DNA of 62,820 bases from Pelagibius sp. (GTDB taxonomy: Bacteria > Pseudomonadota > Alphaproteobacteria > Kiloniellales > Kiloniellaceae), in the NCBI RefSeq assembly GCF_028289705.1, contig NZ_JANQOI010000038.1, forward strand, positions 1 through 62,820. Reading direction: 5' to 3'. Positions within the stretch are counted from its first letter, which is position 1; the number at the start of each line of letters is the position of its first letter. The translations under genes and the position numbers were made by a program. The notes beneath the pieces are model-generated. The model did not search any database. It was not told the DNA's origin and worked only from the letters and a program-made list of their open reading frames with translations. This document shows, in pieces, positions 15,125 through 23,537 of this stretch.

Positions 15125-15844
15125 TTAGAACAGCTTGAGCTGGGAGGGGGCTTCGGGCAGCCGTTCCTCGTCCAGCAGGCCGGCATCGTCGTTCTCGACG
15201 GAGTTCACCCGTTTCGACACCGGGGTCAGGGTGACGGCCTCCTCCGGCAGGGGCCGCAGCAACGCCAGCAGTTCTTCCGGCCGGCTCGCCGGATCGAGCC
15301 AGCGGCCAAGCGATTCGGCAGACAGGATCACCGGCATGCGGTGATGCACCCTGGCCATCCTGGCATTGGCGTTGGTGGTAATCAGGGCGCAGGTGCCCAC
15401 CGTTCCGTCCCCTGGCCCCTCCGCCGCACCGGACGGTCCGGGAAAGGCCTCCTCCCAGAGCGCGGCAAAGGCGAAGGGCCCGCCGTCGGCGAGGCGTACG
15501 CAATAGGGCTGGCGGTTGCCGTCCTGACGCCATTCGTAAAAGCCATCGGCGAAGACGACGCAGCGCCGGGCGCGAAAGGCAGCCCGGAAGGAGGGCTTTT
15601 CCGCAACCGTCTCGGCCCGGGCATTGATGAGCGGCGTCACGGGACGGTCAGGTCTGGACCAGGAGGGCACCAGGCCCCAGCGCAGCCAGACGAAATGGCG
15701 TTGGCGGTCCGCCTCCAAACGCATCGCCGCCACCGCCTGGCCGGGAGCGACGTTGTAGCGGGCGGTCAGATTCGGCAACTCCGGGAAACCGAACAGCCGC
15801 TGCACCGCCTCCACCGGCGCGGTCAGCAGAAAGCGGCCGCACAT
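15125..15844 (-). CDS. SRAP domain protein (YedK/HMCES-type abasic-site DNA-protein crosslinker)
   Basis: A 239-residue protein beginning MCGRF, with the conserved Cys2 that becomes the N-terminal nucleophile forming a thiazolidine with abasic DNA. The other signatures are ARYNVAPGQ, LINARAETVAEKPSFRAAF, FADGFYEWR (active-site Glu) and ARVHHRMPVIL (active-site His). All catalytic residues are present. It protects abasic sites in single-stranded DNA. It is divergent from nrdA and convergent with the Sel1 gene. Confidence 0.93.
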   Translation of the reverse strand: MCGRFLLTAPVEAVQRLFGFPELPNLTARYNVAPGQAVAAMRLEADRQRHFVWLRWGLVPSWSRPDRPVTPLINARAETVAEKPSFRAAFRARRCVVFADGFYEWRQDGNRQPYCVRLADGGPFAFAALWEEAFPGPSGAAEGPGDGTVGTCALITTNANARMARVHHRMPVILSAESLGRWLDPASRPEELLALLRPLPEEAVTLTPVSKRVNSVENDDAGLLDEERLPEAPSQLKLF

Positions 15845-15967
15845 GGCTCAGCCATCTTCTCTGTGGGTAACCGCGGCGCCAGCCTTGCGGGATCGGTCCC
15901 AGACGCTACTATGATTAATGTTCTTATTTTGTTCACGATGACAGATTTACGACGGCTGGATAGATTT

Positions 15968-16014
15968 GGTCCATATCTGGTGCCGGGGCAGGTCGTCAGC
16001 GCTAGATATGGTGG
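15968..16014 (+). promoter_or_regulatory. Pair of NrdR-box-like sites upstream of nrdA
   Basis: Two related 16-mers, GGTCCATATCTGGTGC at 15968-15983 and GCGCTAGATATGGTGG at 15999-16014, align to the NrdR consensus acaCwAtATaTwGtgt. In the 12-base core they match about 9 and 10 positions. Their 31-bp offset (three helical turns) is the spacing known for tandem NrdR boxes. They lie 63-109 bp before the nrdA ATG. NrdR repression of nrdAB is therefore inferred; the nrdR gene itself is not in the window. Confidence 0.7.
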
Positions 16015-16076
16015 GTTTACCCCCGCCTTTCATCAGTAAATCTGTCCACAAATGTGGAAACCGAGGGGAAACAAAC

Positions 16077-18137
16077 ATGGATGGATCGGGGATTTTCGGG
16101 CGCGCCCGGACGGTCGATACCGCGCCGGAATCTGTGGATAACGAAGCCGCGACTGAAAAGCAACCCGATCAGCCCACCCCCCAAGCGCTTAGCGGCCAAG
16201 CGCTCAATGGCCAGGCCCTCAACGGCGCAACGGCAATCTCCGCCGATTCGCCCACAGGCGAGTCCGACTCCGAAGAACTGCTGGGCAACGGCCAGATCCG
16301 CGACGAGTTCCAGAACGAGCGCGGCATCAAAGTGCGCATCCACCGGGAGCGCGACGCCCTCCTGACCGCCTTCGGCAAGGCGACCCTCTCCGATCGCTAC
16401 TTGATGCCCGGCGAGAGCTTCCAGGATCTTTTCGCGCGCGTGGCCGCCTACTACGCCGACGACAGCGATCACGCCCAGCGGCTCTACGACTACATCTCGC
16501 AGCTCTGGTTCATGCCCGCGACGCCGGTGCTCTCCAACGGCGGCACCAGCCGCGGCCTGCCGATCTCCTGCTTTCTCAACGAGGCCGGCGACAGCCTGGA
16601 GGGCATCGTCGGCCTGTGGAACGAGAACGTCTGGCTGGCGGCGCGCGGCGGCGGCATCGGCAGCTACTGGGGCAACCTGCGCTCCATCGGCGAGAAGGTC
16701 GGCCACAACGGCAAGACCTCCGGCATCATCCCCTTCATCCGGGTGATGGATTCGCTGACCCTGGCGATCAGCCAGGGCTCGCTGCGGCGCGGCTCGGCGG
16801 CCTGCTACATCCCCATCTCGCACCCGGAGATCGAGGAATTCATCGAGATGCGCCGGCCCACCGGCGGCGATCCCAACCGCAAGGCGCTGAACCTGCACCA
16901 CGGCATCGTCATCAGCGACGCCTTCATGCGCGCGGTGGAGAAGGACGAGGACTGGGGCCTCTTGAGCCCCAAGGACAACGCGGTGATCCGCAAGGTGAAG
17001 GCCCGCGAGCTGTGGATCCGCATCCTCACCGCGCGCATCGAAACCGGCGAGCCCTACATCATCTACGGCGACCACGTGAACCGGCAGATGCCAGAACATC
17101 ACAAGCTGGCCGGCCTGACGGTGAAGATGTCGAACCTCTGCAGCGAGATCACCCTGCCCACCGGCGTCGACCACCACGGCGTCGACCGCACCGCAGTCTG
17201 CTGCCTCTCCTCGCTGAACCTGGAGACCTACTTCGAGTGGCAGGACCACGAGGGCTTCATCGAGGACGTCATGCGCTTCCTCGACAACGTGCTGAGCGAC
17301 TTCATCGCGAAAGCCCCCGACTCCATGGAGCGGGCCGCCTATTCGGCGATGCGCGAGCGCTCCGTCGGCCTCGGCGTCATGGGCTTCCACTCCTTCCTGC
17401 AGGCCAACCGCATCCCCATGGAGGGGGTGATGGCCAAGGTCTGGAACAAGCGCATCTTCGCAGGTGTCCGCAAGGCCGCCGACGCCGCCTCCCGCAAGCT
17501 GGCGGAGGAGCGCGGCCCCTGCCCCGATGCCGAGGAGTTCGGCATCATGGAGCGCTTTTCCAACAAGATGGCCATAGCACCGACGGCCTCCATCTCCATC
17601 ATCTGCGGCGGCGCCTCGCCGGGCATCGAGCCCATTGCCGGCAACAGCTACACCCACAAGACCCTTTCCGGCTCCTTCTCGGTGCGCAACAAGCATCTCG
17701 AATCCCTGCTGGAGGAGAAGGGCCGCAACGACGAGGAGGTCTGGACCTCCATCACCGTCAACGAGGGCTCGGTCCAGCATCTCGACTTCCTCAGCGACGA
17801 CGAGAAGGACGTCTTCAAGACCGCCTTCGAGCTGGACCAGCGCTGGCTGATCGAGCACGCCGGCGACCGCGCCGAATTCATCTGCCAGGCCCAGTCGCTG
17901 AACGTCTTCCTGGCCGCCGACGTGCACAAGCGCGACCTGCACCAGATCCACTACCAGGCCTGGAAGAAGGGCGTGAAGAGCCTCTACTACTGCCGCTCGA
18001 AGTCGATCCAGCGGGCCGAATCGGCAGAGGCGGCCGATGCGGCGGCGACCAAGGCCGTGCCCCTGCTCGGCAAGATCTCCTCGAAGGATACGCCGGCCGC
18101 GAAGATCGACTACGAGGAGTGCCTCGCCTGTCAGTAA
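16077..18137 (+). CDS. nrdA: Class I ribonucleoside-diphosphate reductase, alpha (catalytic) subunit
   Basis: A 686-residue large subunit reducing NDPs to dNDPs. The redox Cys pair partners lie in GLPISCFLNEAG and AVCCLSSLNLE. The thiyl-radical Cys and Glu lie in MSNLCSEITLPTG. The C-terminal shuttle is ECLACQ. The barrel landmark APTASISIICG is present. Residues 1-75 are hydrophilic and partly repetitive (ALSGQALNGQALNGATA), and no N-terminal ATP-cone is visible, so overall dATP inhibition may be absent. GAGGGGAA precedes the ATG. It is followed by nrdB 212 nt downstream and preceded by NrdR-like boxes. Confidence 0.95.
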   Translation: MDGSGIFGRARTVDTAPESVDNEAATEKQPDQPTPQALSGQALNGQALNGATAISADSPTGESDSEELLGNGQIRDEFQNERGIKVRIHRERDALLTAFGKATLSDRYLMPGESFQDLFARVAAYYADDSDHAQRLYDYISQLWFMPATPVLSNGGTSRGLPISCFLNEAGDSLEGIVGLWNENVWLAARGGGIGSYWGNLRSIGEKVGHNGKTSGIIPFIRVMDSLTLAISQGSLRRGSAACYIPISHPEIEEFIEMRRPTGGDPNRKALNLHHGIVISDAFMRAVEKDEDWGLLSPKDNAVIRKVKARELWIRILTARIETGEPYIIYGDHVNRQMPEHHKLAGLTVKMSNLCSEITLPTGVDHHGVDRTAVCCLSSLNLETYFEWQDHEGFIEDVMRFLDNVLSDFIAKAPDSMERAAYSAMRERSVGLGVMGFHSFLQANRIPMEGVMAKVWNKRIFAGVRKAADAASRKLAEERGPCPDAEEFGIMERFSNKMAIAPTASISIICGGASPGIEPIAGNSYTHKTLSGSFSVRNKHLESLLEEKGRNDEEVWTSITVNEGSVQHLDFLSDDEKDVFKTAFELDQRWLIEHAGDRAEFICQAQSLNVFLAADVHKRDLHQIHYQAWKKGVKSLYYCRSKSIQRAESAEAADAAATKAVPLLGKISSKDTPAAKIDYEECLACQ

Positions 18138-18175
18138 GCCGATCCAGGCACGGCCTGGGATATTGTGGGTTTAGG

Positions 18176-18251
18176 CCTCCGAAGACGTCTATGAGTTCGT
18201 TGGGAATACTTCGGAGGTAACGGGGCCGGCGGTTTGGGGGAACCGCCGGCC
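18176..18251 (+). promoter_or_regulatory. Two intercistronic hairpins between nrdA and nrdB
   Basis: Hairpin one: CCTCCGAAG at 18176-18184 pairs with CTTCGGAGG at 18209-18217 (24-nt loop). Hairpin two: GGCCGGCGGTT at 18224-18234 pairs with AACCGCCGGCC at 18241-18251 (6-nt loop). No U-run follows either. They more likely stabilise or attenuate the nrdA message than fully terminate it, because nrdB lies 99 nt further on without an obvious promoter. Confidence 0.6.
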
Positions 18252-18349
18252 TCATTCGCCAAAACCCCCGACGCCGCCCGCGGTTCGGACGGCGAACGCA
18301 AACAGTCAGCGCCTCGACCAAGAAGAGGCGCGCCTTGGGAGAAGACGTG

Positions 18350-19309
18350 ATGTCCCTGCTCGATGCCAGCCCGGTCTACAAACCCTTCCGCTATCCCTGG
18401 GCCTACGACGCCTGGCTGATGCAGCAGCGCATCCACTGGCTGCCGGAGGAGGTGCCGCTGGCCGACGACGTGAAGGACTGGAACCGCAACCTCACCGACG
18501 CGGAGCGCAACCTGCTGACCCAGATCTTCCGCTTCTTCACCCAGTCCGACGTGGAAGTGAACAACTGCTACATGAAGCACTACAGCCGGGTGTTCCAGCC
18601 CACCGAGGTGCAGATGATGCTGGCGGCCTTTTCCAACATGGAAACGGTGCACATCGCCGCCTACTCCCACCTCCTGGACACCATCGGCATGCCGGAGTCC
18701 GAGTATTCCGCCTTCCTGCACTACAAGGCGATGAAGGACAAATACGACTACATGCACGAGTTCGGCTGCGACACAAAGGAGGAGATCGCCAAGACGCTGG
18801 CCGTCTTCGGCGCCTTCACCGAGGGCCTGCAGCTCTTCGCCAGCTTCGCGATCCTGCTGAACTTCCCGCGCTTCAACAAGATGAAGGGCATGGGCCAGAT
18901 CGTCACTTGGTCGGTGCGTGACGAGACTCTGCACACCCAGTCGGCGATCCGCCTGTTCAAGACCTTCATCGAGGAAAACCCGGAGATCTGGACCGAGGAC
19001 TTCGAACGCGACCTCTACCGCGCCTGCGAGACCATCGTCACCCACGAGGACGCCTTCATCGATCTCGCCTTCGAGCAGGGCGGCATCGAGGGGCTGGAGG
19101 CGGCCGAGGTGAAGGCCTACATCCGCTACATCGCCGACCGGCGCCTGACCCAGCTCGGCCTGCAGCCGATCTACCGCACGGAGAAGAACCCCCTGCCCTG
19201 GCTGGACGCCATCCTCAACGGCGTCGAGCACACCAACTTCTTCGAAAACCGCGCCACCGAATACTCCAAAGCCGCCACCCGCGGCACCTGGGAAGAGGCC
19301 TTCGACTAG
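18350..19309 (+). CDS. nrdB: Class I ribonucleoside-diphosphate reductase, beta (radical-generating) subunit
   Basis: A 319-residue ferritin-like subunit. The metal ligands and radical tyrosine of class Ia are in register: Asp68, Glu98, His101 and Tyr105 (METVHIAAYSHLL). The second set follows in AFTEGLQLFASFAILL and VRDETLHTQS (Glu and His). The C-terminus ends GTWEEAFD, the acidic tail that docks on NrdA. The ATG at 18350 follows GGGAGAAG with good spacing; an upstream TTG is less likely. It forms a functional pair with nrdA. Confidence 0.95.
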   Translation: MSLLDASPVYKPFRYPWAYDAWLMQQRIHWLPEEVPLADDVKDWNRNLTDAERNLLTQIFRFFTQSDVEVNNCYMKHYSRVFQPTEVQMMLAAFSNMETVHIAAYSHLLDTIGMPESEYSAFLHYKAMKDKYDYMHEFGCDTKEEIAKTLAVFGAFTEGLQLFASFAILLNFPRFNKMKGMGQIVTWSVRDETLHTQSAIRLFKTFIEENPEIWTEDFERDLYRACETIVTHEDAFIDLAFEQGGIEGLEAAEVKAYIRYIADRRLTQLGLQPIYRTEKNPLPWLDAILNGVEHTNFFENRATEYSKAATRGTWEEAFD

Positions 19310-19659
19310 AGTGTTTCCGACTTGCGCGATCGAACATGCGGTCGACCTTCGAAGAAGCCGATGACTGTCGTCCCGGCACCTGTTGCCGGGACCCATTGCC
19401 CTGGCTAGCTGCTCATTCGGTCGTAGAGATCCTCCCAGTCCGGATTGCCACGCGCTGACGCCATTGGGTCCCGGGGACAAGCCCCGGGACGACAATAGTG
19501 TCTGTAACCGGCTTGCAAGAGAATGCCGACCGAACCCTACGGCTGTTTCAGGACTTGATCTGAGGGTCAAATGATCGGCGCGCACCATCTGATCCTGCCC
19601 AGCCATGGATACCCGGGGCACGCCGGGCATGGCGGAATTGCCTGCGGATGTGTCCGGGT
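19310..19659. repeat. Palindromic intergenic repeat, copy A (family 2)
   Basis: From about 19327 to 19538 this gap holds a repeat also present at 20980-21170 and 21234-21475. It contains two palindromes, one around TCCCGGCACCTGTTGCCGGG and one around CCCGGGGACAAGCCCCGGG, separated by a conserved spacer. The reverse strand of the spacer reads GNPDWEDLYDRM and then stops in this copy. A fragment resembling family-1 repeats (GTGTTTCCGACTTGC) joins it to the nrdB stop. The rest, to 19659, shows nothing. Confidence 0.8.
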
Positions 19660-20784
19660 TTATCGCTTTTGCGCAGTGAGCATGTGTTCGCGGCAGCGCG
19701 CGTAGCGCTTGGACGAAGCGTAGTAGACTTTGAGCCGTCGGTGAAAGTAGTCGATCATCGATAGCTTTGAGCAGGCGAAGTAGTGATGACGTACGGCATA
19801 GACCAGACAGTCGCCGAATGTAGAGGCTTCCGGTGCCTGGTAGCAGGTCTCCAGATGCCAAGTGTTCTCATTACCGAATTCGCGCGCAAGCTTGTCGAGT
19901 GCCAAGACAAGATACTGCCTGACGGCAGCCGCCTGCTCGGAGTCAAAGCAATGCTCAAATTCAGCCCATCCATCAGGCACCGTCACAGCGTCTGCTTCCA
20001 AAGCCAGTAGCCAGCTCGCCGCGTCGATGGACCTGGGATCCGGGCAATGGCCGGCGCTCTCTAGGCCGAGCCATGCTGCCTCAGAGAACGTCGTGGCAAC
20101 AAAGGGGTCAGCGGCCGCGAGCCCAAGTGCAATGATCGACAAAACGGTTTCTTGATCGACAGGCGCCTCCGGCTTGGCGGAATGCTGCAGGTCAAGAATG
20201 CGAAAAGCGCCTGTAATCATGCGCAAGTTGCCGAGAACAAGATTCTTTGTGATCCCTGCGAGAACCTCTTTCGTGGTCTCCTCGTCGCAGTCATAGCCAC
20301 CGAAGATGCAGAGATGCGCAAGACGCCACCGGGTCGCATAATGCCTCTTCTCCTCCACCTGCCGCAGTAGCACGAGGACTTCTTCCAGCGTGGGCCTTAT
20401 GGCCTCTTCGTCCGCCGTCAGCGTCCAGTCGCTGTAGGCCGGCCAGAAGCGCGACTCGGCCAACTGGAACAACGCCTCGTGACTTCCGCCCGCCGCGGCC
20501 TCCTCGAAAGCAACCACCGCCTCCTCGTAGTCGCGCCCTTCGAAGAGAGGGTCGGCATAGAGGTAGCCAAGCAACACCTTCGCATCGGTCACACCACTTG
20601 ATACGAGCTCTTCCAGGATTGCCTTGGCCTTCTCGTCTTCCAGATCGGCAAAGTGCTGTGCCGCCTGTCTCAGGTGGTGCTCGGCCTCCTCAGCGGTCAG
20701 TTCCGGTGGAAGGCAAGCGCAGGCGAGCACCACAGCCCCTGCGATCGCAGGCCTCGCCAACCCAAGTGTGGCAATGAGTCCCAA
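19660..20784 (-). CDS. Putative exported helical-repeat (Sel1/TPR-like) protein, unknown function
   Basis: An acidic, helix-rich protein of about 374 residues. A hydrophobic N-terminal stretch (LGLIATLGLARPAIAGAVVL) ending near Cys suggests an export or lipoprotein signal. The body has Sel1-like units: AKAILEELVSSGVTDAKVLL, then EEAVVAFEEAAAGGSHEALF. The start is uncertain: TTG at 20784 after GGGAGTGG is the best guess, while the longer GTG frame from 20910 would begin in repeat-like DNA. Unlike its neighbours it is boxed in by copies of one repeat on both sides, which may indicate acquisition. No function assigned. Confidence 0.6.
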   Translation of the reverse strand: MGLIATLGLARPAIAGAVVLACACLPPELTAEEAEHHLRQAAQHFADLEDEKAKAILEELVSSGVTDAKVLLGYLYADPLFEGRDYEEAVVAFEEAAAGGSHEALFQLAESRFWPAYSDWTLTADEEAIRPTLEEVLVLLRQVEEKRHYATRWRLAHLCIFGGYDCDEETTKEVLAGITKNLVLGNLRMITGAFRILDLQHSAKPEAPVDQETVLSIIALGLAAADPFVATTFSEAAWLGLESAGHCPDPRSIDAASWLLALEADAVTVPDGWAEFEHCFDSEQAAAVRQYLVLALDKLAREFGNENTWHLETCYQAPEASTFGDCLVYAVRHHYFACSKLSMIDYFHRRLKVYYASSKRYARCREHMLTAQKR

Positions 20785-21564
20785 GAAACCACTCCCGTCC
20801 TCGCAACAGAGAACCCAACCATAGCGGTTACTCTCCCCTATGTCTTGAGGCCATGAGTGGTGAAGCGTTCCTGCCCCAGCCCTCCCAATCCAAGAGAGAG
20901 GGAGTGACACTCACCCCGCTGCAAGCCGTCCGACCTGTCCTGTTCAGCCACGGACGTCACAGACCGACTCAGGCCGGACGGTCACCCGCGGACCTGCGTG
21001 ATCGAACATGCGACCGACCTCAAACGAAACCAATGGCTGTCGTCCCGGCACGTGTTGCCGGGACCCATTGCCCTGGCTAGCCATTCATTCGGTCGTAGAG
21101 ATCATCCCAGTCCGGATTGCCACGCGCTGACTCCATTGGGTCCCGGGGACAAGCCCCGGGACGACAGTCTTGTCTATAACTTGAGTGTTGCATGTTTTGA
21201 CGGCAGTCGAGAACACGATGGGCCCTTCGCCGGCCGTCACCCGCGGACTTGCACGACCGAATCTGTGCGGCCCACCGTATACGAAACCGATGGCTGTCGT
21301 CCCGGCACCTGTTGCCGGGACCCATTGCCCTCGCTAGCCGCTCATTCGGCCGTAGAGATCCTCCCAGTCCGGGTTGCCACGTGCCGACGCCAATGGGTCC
21401 CGGGGACAAGCCCCGGGACGACAATAGTGTCTGTAACCGGCTTGCAAGAAACTGCCGACCGAACCCTGCGGGAAGGTGAGCCATACACCTTCGATACCGG
21501 GCCGCTTGCTACGCTGGCGCGTTTACCCGGACCGCCATGGGCCGCGTCCCCGCCCCCCTGCGCC
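20785..21564. repeat. Two further copies (B and C) of the family-2 palindromic repeat
   Basis: Copy B spans about 20980-21170 and copy C about 21234-21475, both in the same orientation as copy A. B and C share extra left flank (GTCACCCGCGGAC). A and C share extra right flank (GTGTCTGTAACCGGCTTGCA followed by AGA). In each copy the reverse strand encodes a closely similar tail: GNPDWDDLYDRMNG in B, GNPDWEDLYGRMSG in C. No intact gene is present in this 780-bp gap. Confidence 0.8.
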
Positions 21565-22029
21565 TTACCAGCGCTCCCCGGCCTCGGCCTCGGCGGTGAT
21601 GGCCTCCAGCTCCTTGATCGCTTTCTCGCGGCGCGCGGCGATGTCGTCGAAGGAGCGCCTGCGTATCCAGGCCTGCAGCCGCTCCAGGACCATGGGCAGA
21701 GGCATGGATTTCATCAGGTAGTCGTCGCCGCCGGCGCGTAGGCAGCGCAGCAGAGTCTCGGGCTTGTCCATGGCGGTGAGGAAAACGATCGGGAAGGGAT
21801 CGGCGGTCTGCAGCTTGCGAATGCGCTCGCAGGTTTCGATGCCGTCCATTTCCGGCATCATGATGTCCAGAATGACGAGCTGCGGACTGGACACCTTATG
21901 CAACAGCTCAATCCCCTTTTCGCCGCTGTTGGCGCTCATGACCACATAGCCGGCGCCCTCGAGCATCTCCACGTAAAGGCGGCGAAGCTTGTCGTTGTCT
22001 TCAACAAGAATGATGGGCTTCACTGGCAT
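21565..22029 (-). CDS. Response regulator, receiver domain only
   Basis: A 154-residue CheY-like receiver. The acidic pocket is EDND (residues 10-13). The phospho-acceptor is Asp55 in LVILDIMMPEMDG. The Thr switch lies in VFLTAMD and the invariant Lys in YLMKSMP. The C-terminal 35 residues form a charged helix (FDDIAARREKAIKELEAI) without a DNA-binding or enzymatic output domain. It probably acts through protein contacts. It lies 60 nt downstream of a histidine kinase on the same strand. Confidence 0.9.
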   Translation of the reverse strand: MPVKPIILVEDNDKLRRLYVEMLEGAGYVVMSANSGEKGIELLHKVSSPQLVILDIMMPEMDGIETCERIRKLQTADPFPIVFLTAMDKPETLLRCLRAGGDDYLMKSMPLPMVLERLQAWIRRRSFDDIAARREKAIKELEAITAEAEAGERW

Positions 22030-22089
22030 CGGAACAGCCTCACGGTCGCTTGCGTCTCGGCTTCGTCATGGCATCACCGGCCGGCCCGC

Positions 22090-23133
22090 TCAGGCGGCCG
22101 CCCTGGCCGCGCCCGCGAAGGCGGATGGCGGCAGGATTATGATCGCCGTCAGGCCCTTGCCCGGCGCGGTATCGAGGGCGACGCTTCCACCATGCAGATC
22201 GACGAAGTGCTTGACGATTGCCAGGCCGAGGCCGGTGCCCTCGTGGCTCCGGGAGAGCTCGTTGTCGAGCTGGGTAAAGGGTTCCATCGCGCGCTCGGCG
22301 TCGCCCGGGTCCATGCCGACACCCTGATCGCGCACCTCGATAACGGCAGCCCCGGCCTCCGCCCGGGCAGAGACGCTGACCTCGCCGCCGGAGGGCGAGA
22401 ACTTGACGGCATTGGCAACGAGATTGATGAGGACCTGCTTGAACCGCTGGCCATCGACACTCAGCGTCGGAAAACCCGCCGGAACCGCGTTGTTCAGCCG
22501 GATCTCGCCATCCTGCGCCGGGCCCTGCACGAACTTGAAGCACTCCTCGGTGAGTGCGTGCAGGTCGGTGTCCTGGGGATAGAGCTCGACCTTGCCCGCC
22601 AGGATACGGGTCACGTCCAGGATGTCGTTCACGATGGCCAGCAGATGCTCTCCGCTTTCGCGGATGCTCCTGGCATGGTTCGAATAGCGGGGATCGACCG
22701 GCCCCATCGCGCCCGATTCGATGAAGTGGGCATAACCGTTGATGGCGACGATCGGCGTCCGCAGTTCGTGGCTGAGGCCGGCCAGAAAGGCCGACTTCGC
22801 CTTGTCCGCCGCCTTGGCCTGCTCCAGGGCCTCCATCAGATCTTCGGACAGCAAGGCGATCTCCCTCTTGTCACGGCGCTCCACAAACCAGCGGCGCGCG
22901 ACAAAGGCGAAGCCGGTGATGCCGATCGCACAGAAGGCCAAGATGATCTCGTCGAGTTCCCAGTCTTCGTAGTCTCGCGACATCTCGTAGGCCAACTCGA
23001 ATGCTTCCACCGACACCATTGCGGCAAACAGGATCGCGAAGAGGATGCTGAAGAAGACCAGTTCCAAGACAATGTTCGCGACCAGACTTCGATCGCCAGC
23101 CGTCGAACGCGTGCTCACTGGGTCAGCGGACAT
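22090..23133 (-). CDS. Membrane sensor histidine kinase
   Basis: A 347-residue kinase with two membrane segments (about 18-42 and 62-82) and a very short intervening loop, hence no large periplasmic sensor. The dimerisation/phosphotransfer segment has His122 in LAGLSHELRTPI. The ATPase domain carries VNLVANAVKFSPSG-type N-box residues (seen here as LINLVANAVKFSPSGG), DQGVGMD (G1), FTQLDNELSR and EGTGLGLAIVKHFVDLHGG (G2). The start at 23133 has GGAG upstream. It is likely paired with the receiver protein encoded next. Confidence 0.88.
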   Translation of the reverse strand: MSADPVSTRSTAGDRSLVANIVLELVFFSILFAILFAAMVSVEAFELAYEMSRDYEDWELDEIILAFCAIGITGFAFVARRWFVERRDKREIALLSEDLMEALEQAKAADKAKSAFLAGLSHELRTPIVAINGYAHFIESGAMGPVDPRYSNHARSIRESGEHLLAIVNDILDVTRILAGKVELYPQDTDLHALTEECFKFVQGPAQDGEIRLNNAVPAGFPTLSVDGQRFKQVLINLVANAVKFSPSGGEVSVSARAEAGAAVIEVRDQGVGMDPGDAERAMEPFTQLDNELSRSHEGTGLGLAIVKHFVDLHGGSVALDTAPGKGLTAIIILPPSAFAGAARAAA

Positions 23134-23474
23134 CGGCTCCACTCCATTGTGCTGTCGACCGTGTACGACGACGGCCTCTTCGAATGCGCGATCGCGGATC
23201 GGCCCTGCGGGCCGCCGGATTCGGAATTTAGTCAAAACAAGTAATCAGAGACCGATTAACGACTGATAAAGATCTCCGGCCCAATTGACCGGAGCAGCCC
23301 TGAATCCCGGGCAACCACGGCCTCAAGCCCCCTCCGCCACGCGGCTGGGCCGCAGCAGTCACATGAACTTGCCGTCAGGATTGAATGCCGCCTGGACTAT
23401 TTCCACGATGCTCGATCTGACGGCGATCTGGAGGGGGCGCTGCCGGCTGAGGGCTGTCTCAGACGATGCGGCAC
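23134..23474. other. Intergenic region upstream of the kinase gene
   Basis: Includes the kinase promoter region and the space downstream of clpA. A TTTAGTCAAAACAAG patch near 23227 is AT-rich. No gene, repeat or RNA is recognised. Confidence 0.4.
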
Positions 23475-23515
23475 AAAAAACGAAAGGGCCCGGCGCCGTC
23501 AGGCGGCCGGGCCCT
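23475..23515 (-). terminator. Rho-independent terminator of clpSA
   Basis: On the minus strand AGGGCCCGGC (23515-23506) pairs with GCCGGGCCCT (23494-23485), followed by TTTCGTTTTTT. A GC-rich stem plus a T-tract directly downstream of the clpA stop is a standard intrinsic terminator. Confidence 0.88.
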
Positions 23516-23537
23516 CCGGGTGTCGCTACGCCGGCGG

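Noticed and set aside
19366-21430. CRISPR array suggested by repeated palindromes near 19366, 21039 and 21297
   Set aside because: The copies are long, few, irregularly spaced by genes and not separated by uniform spacers; no cas genes are present.
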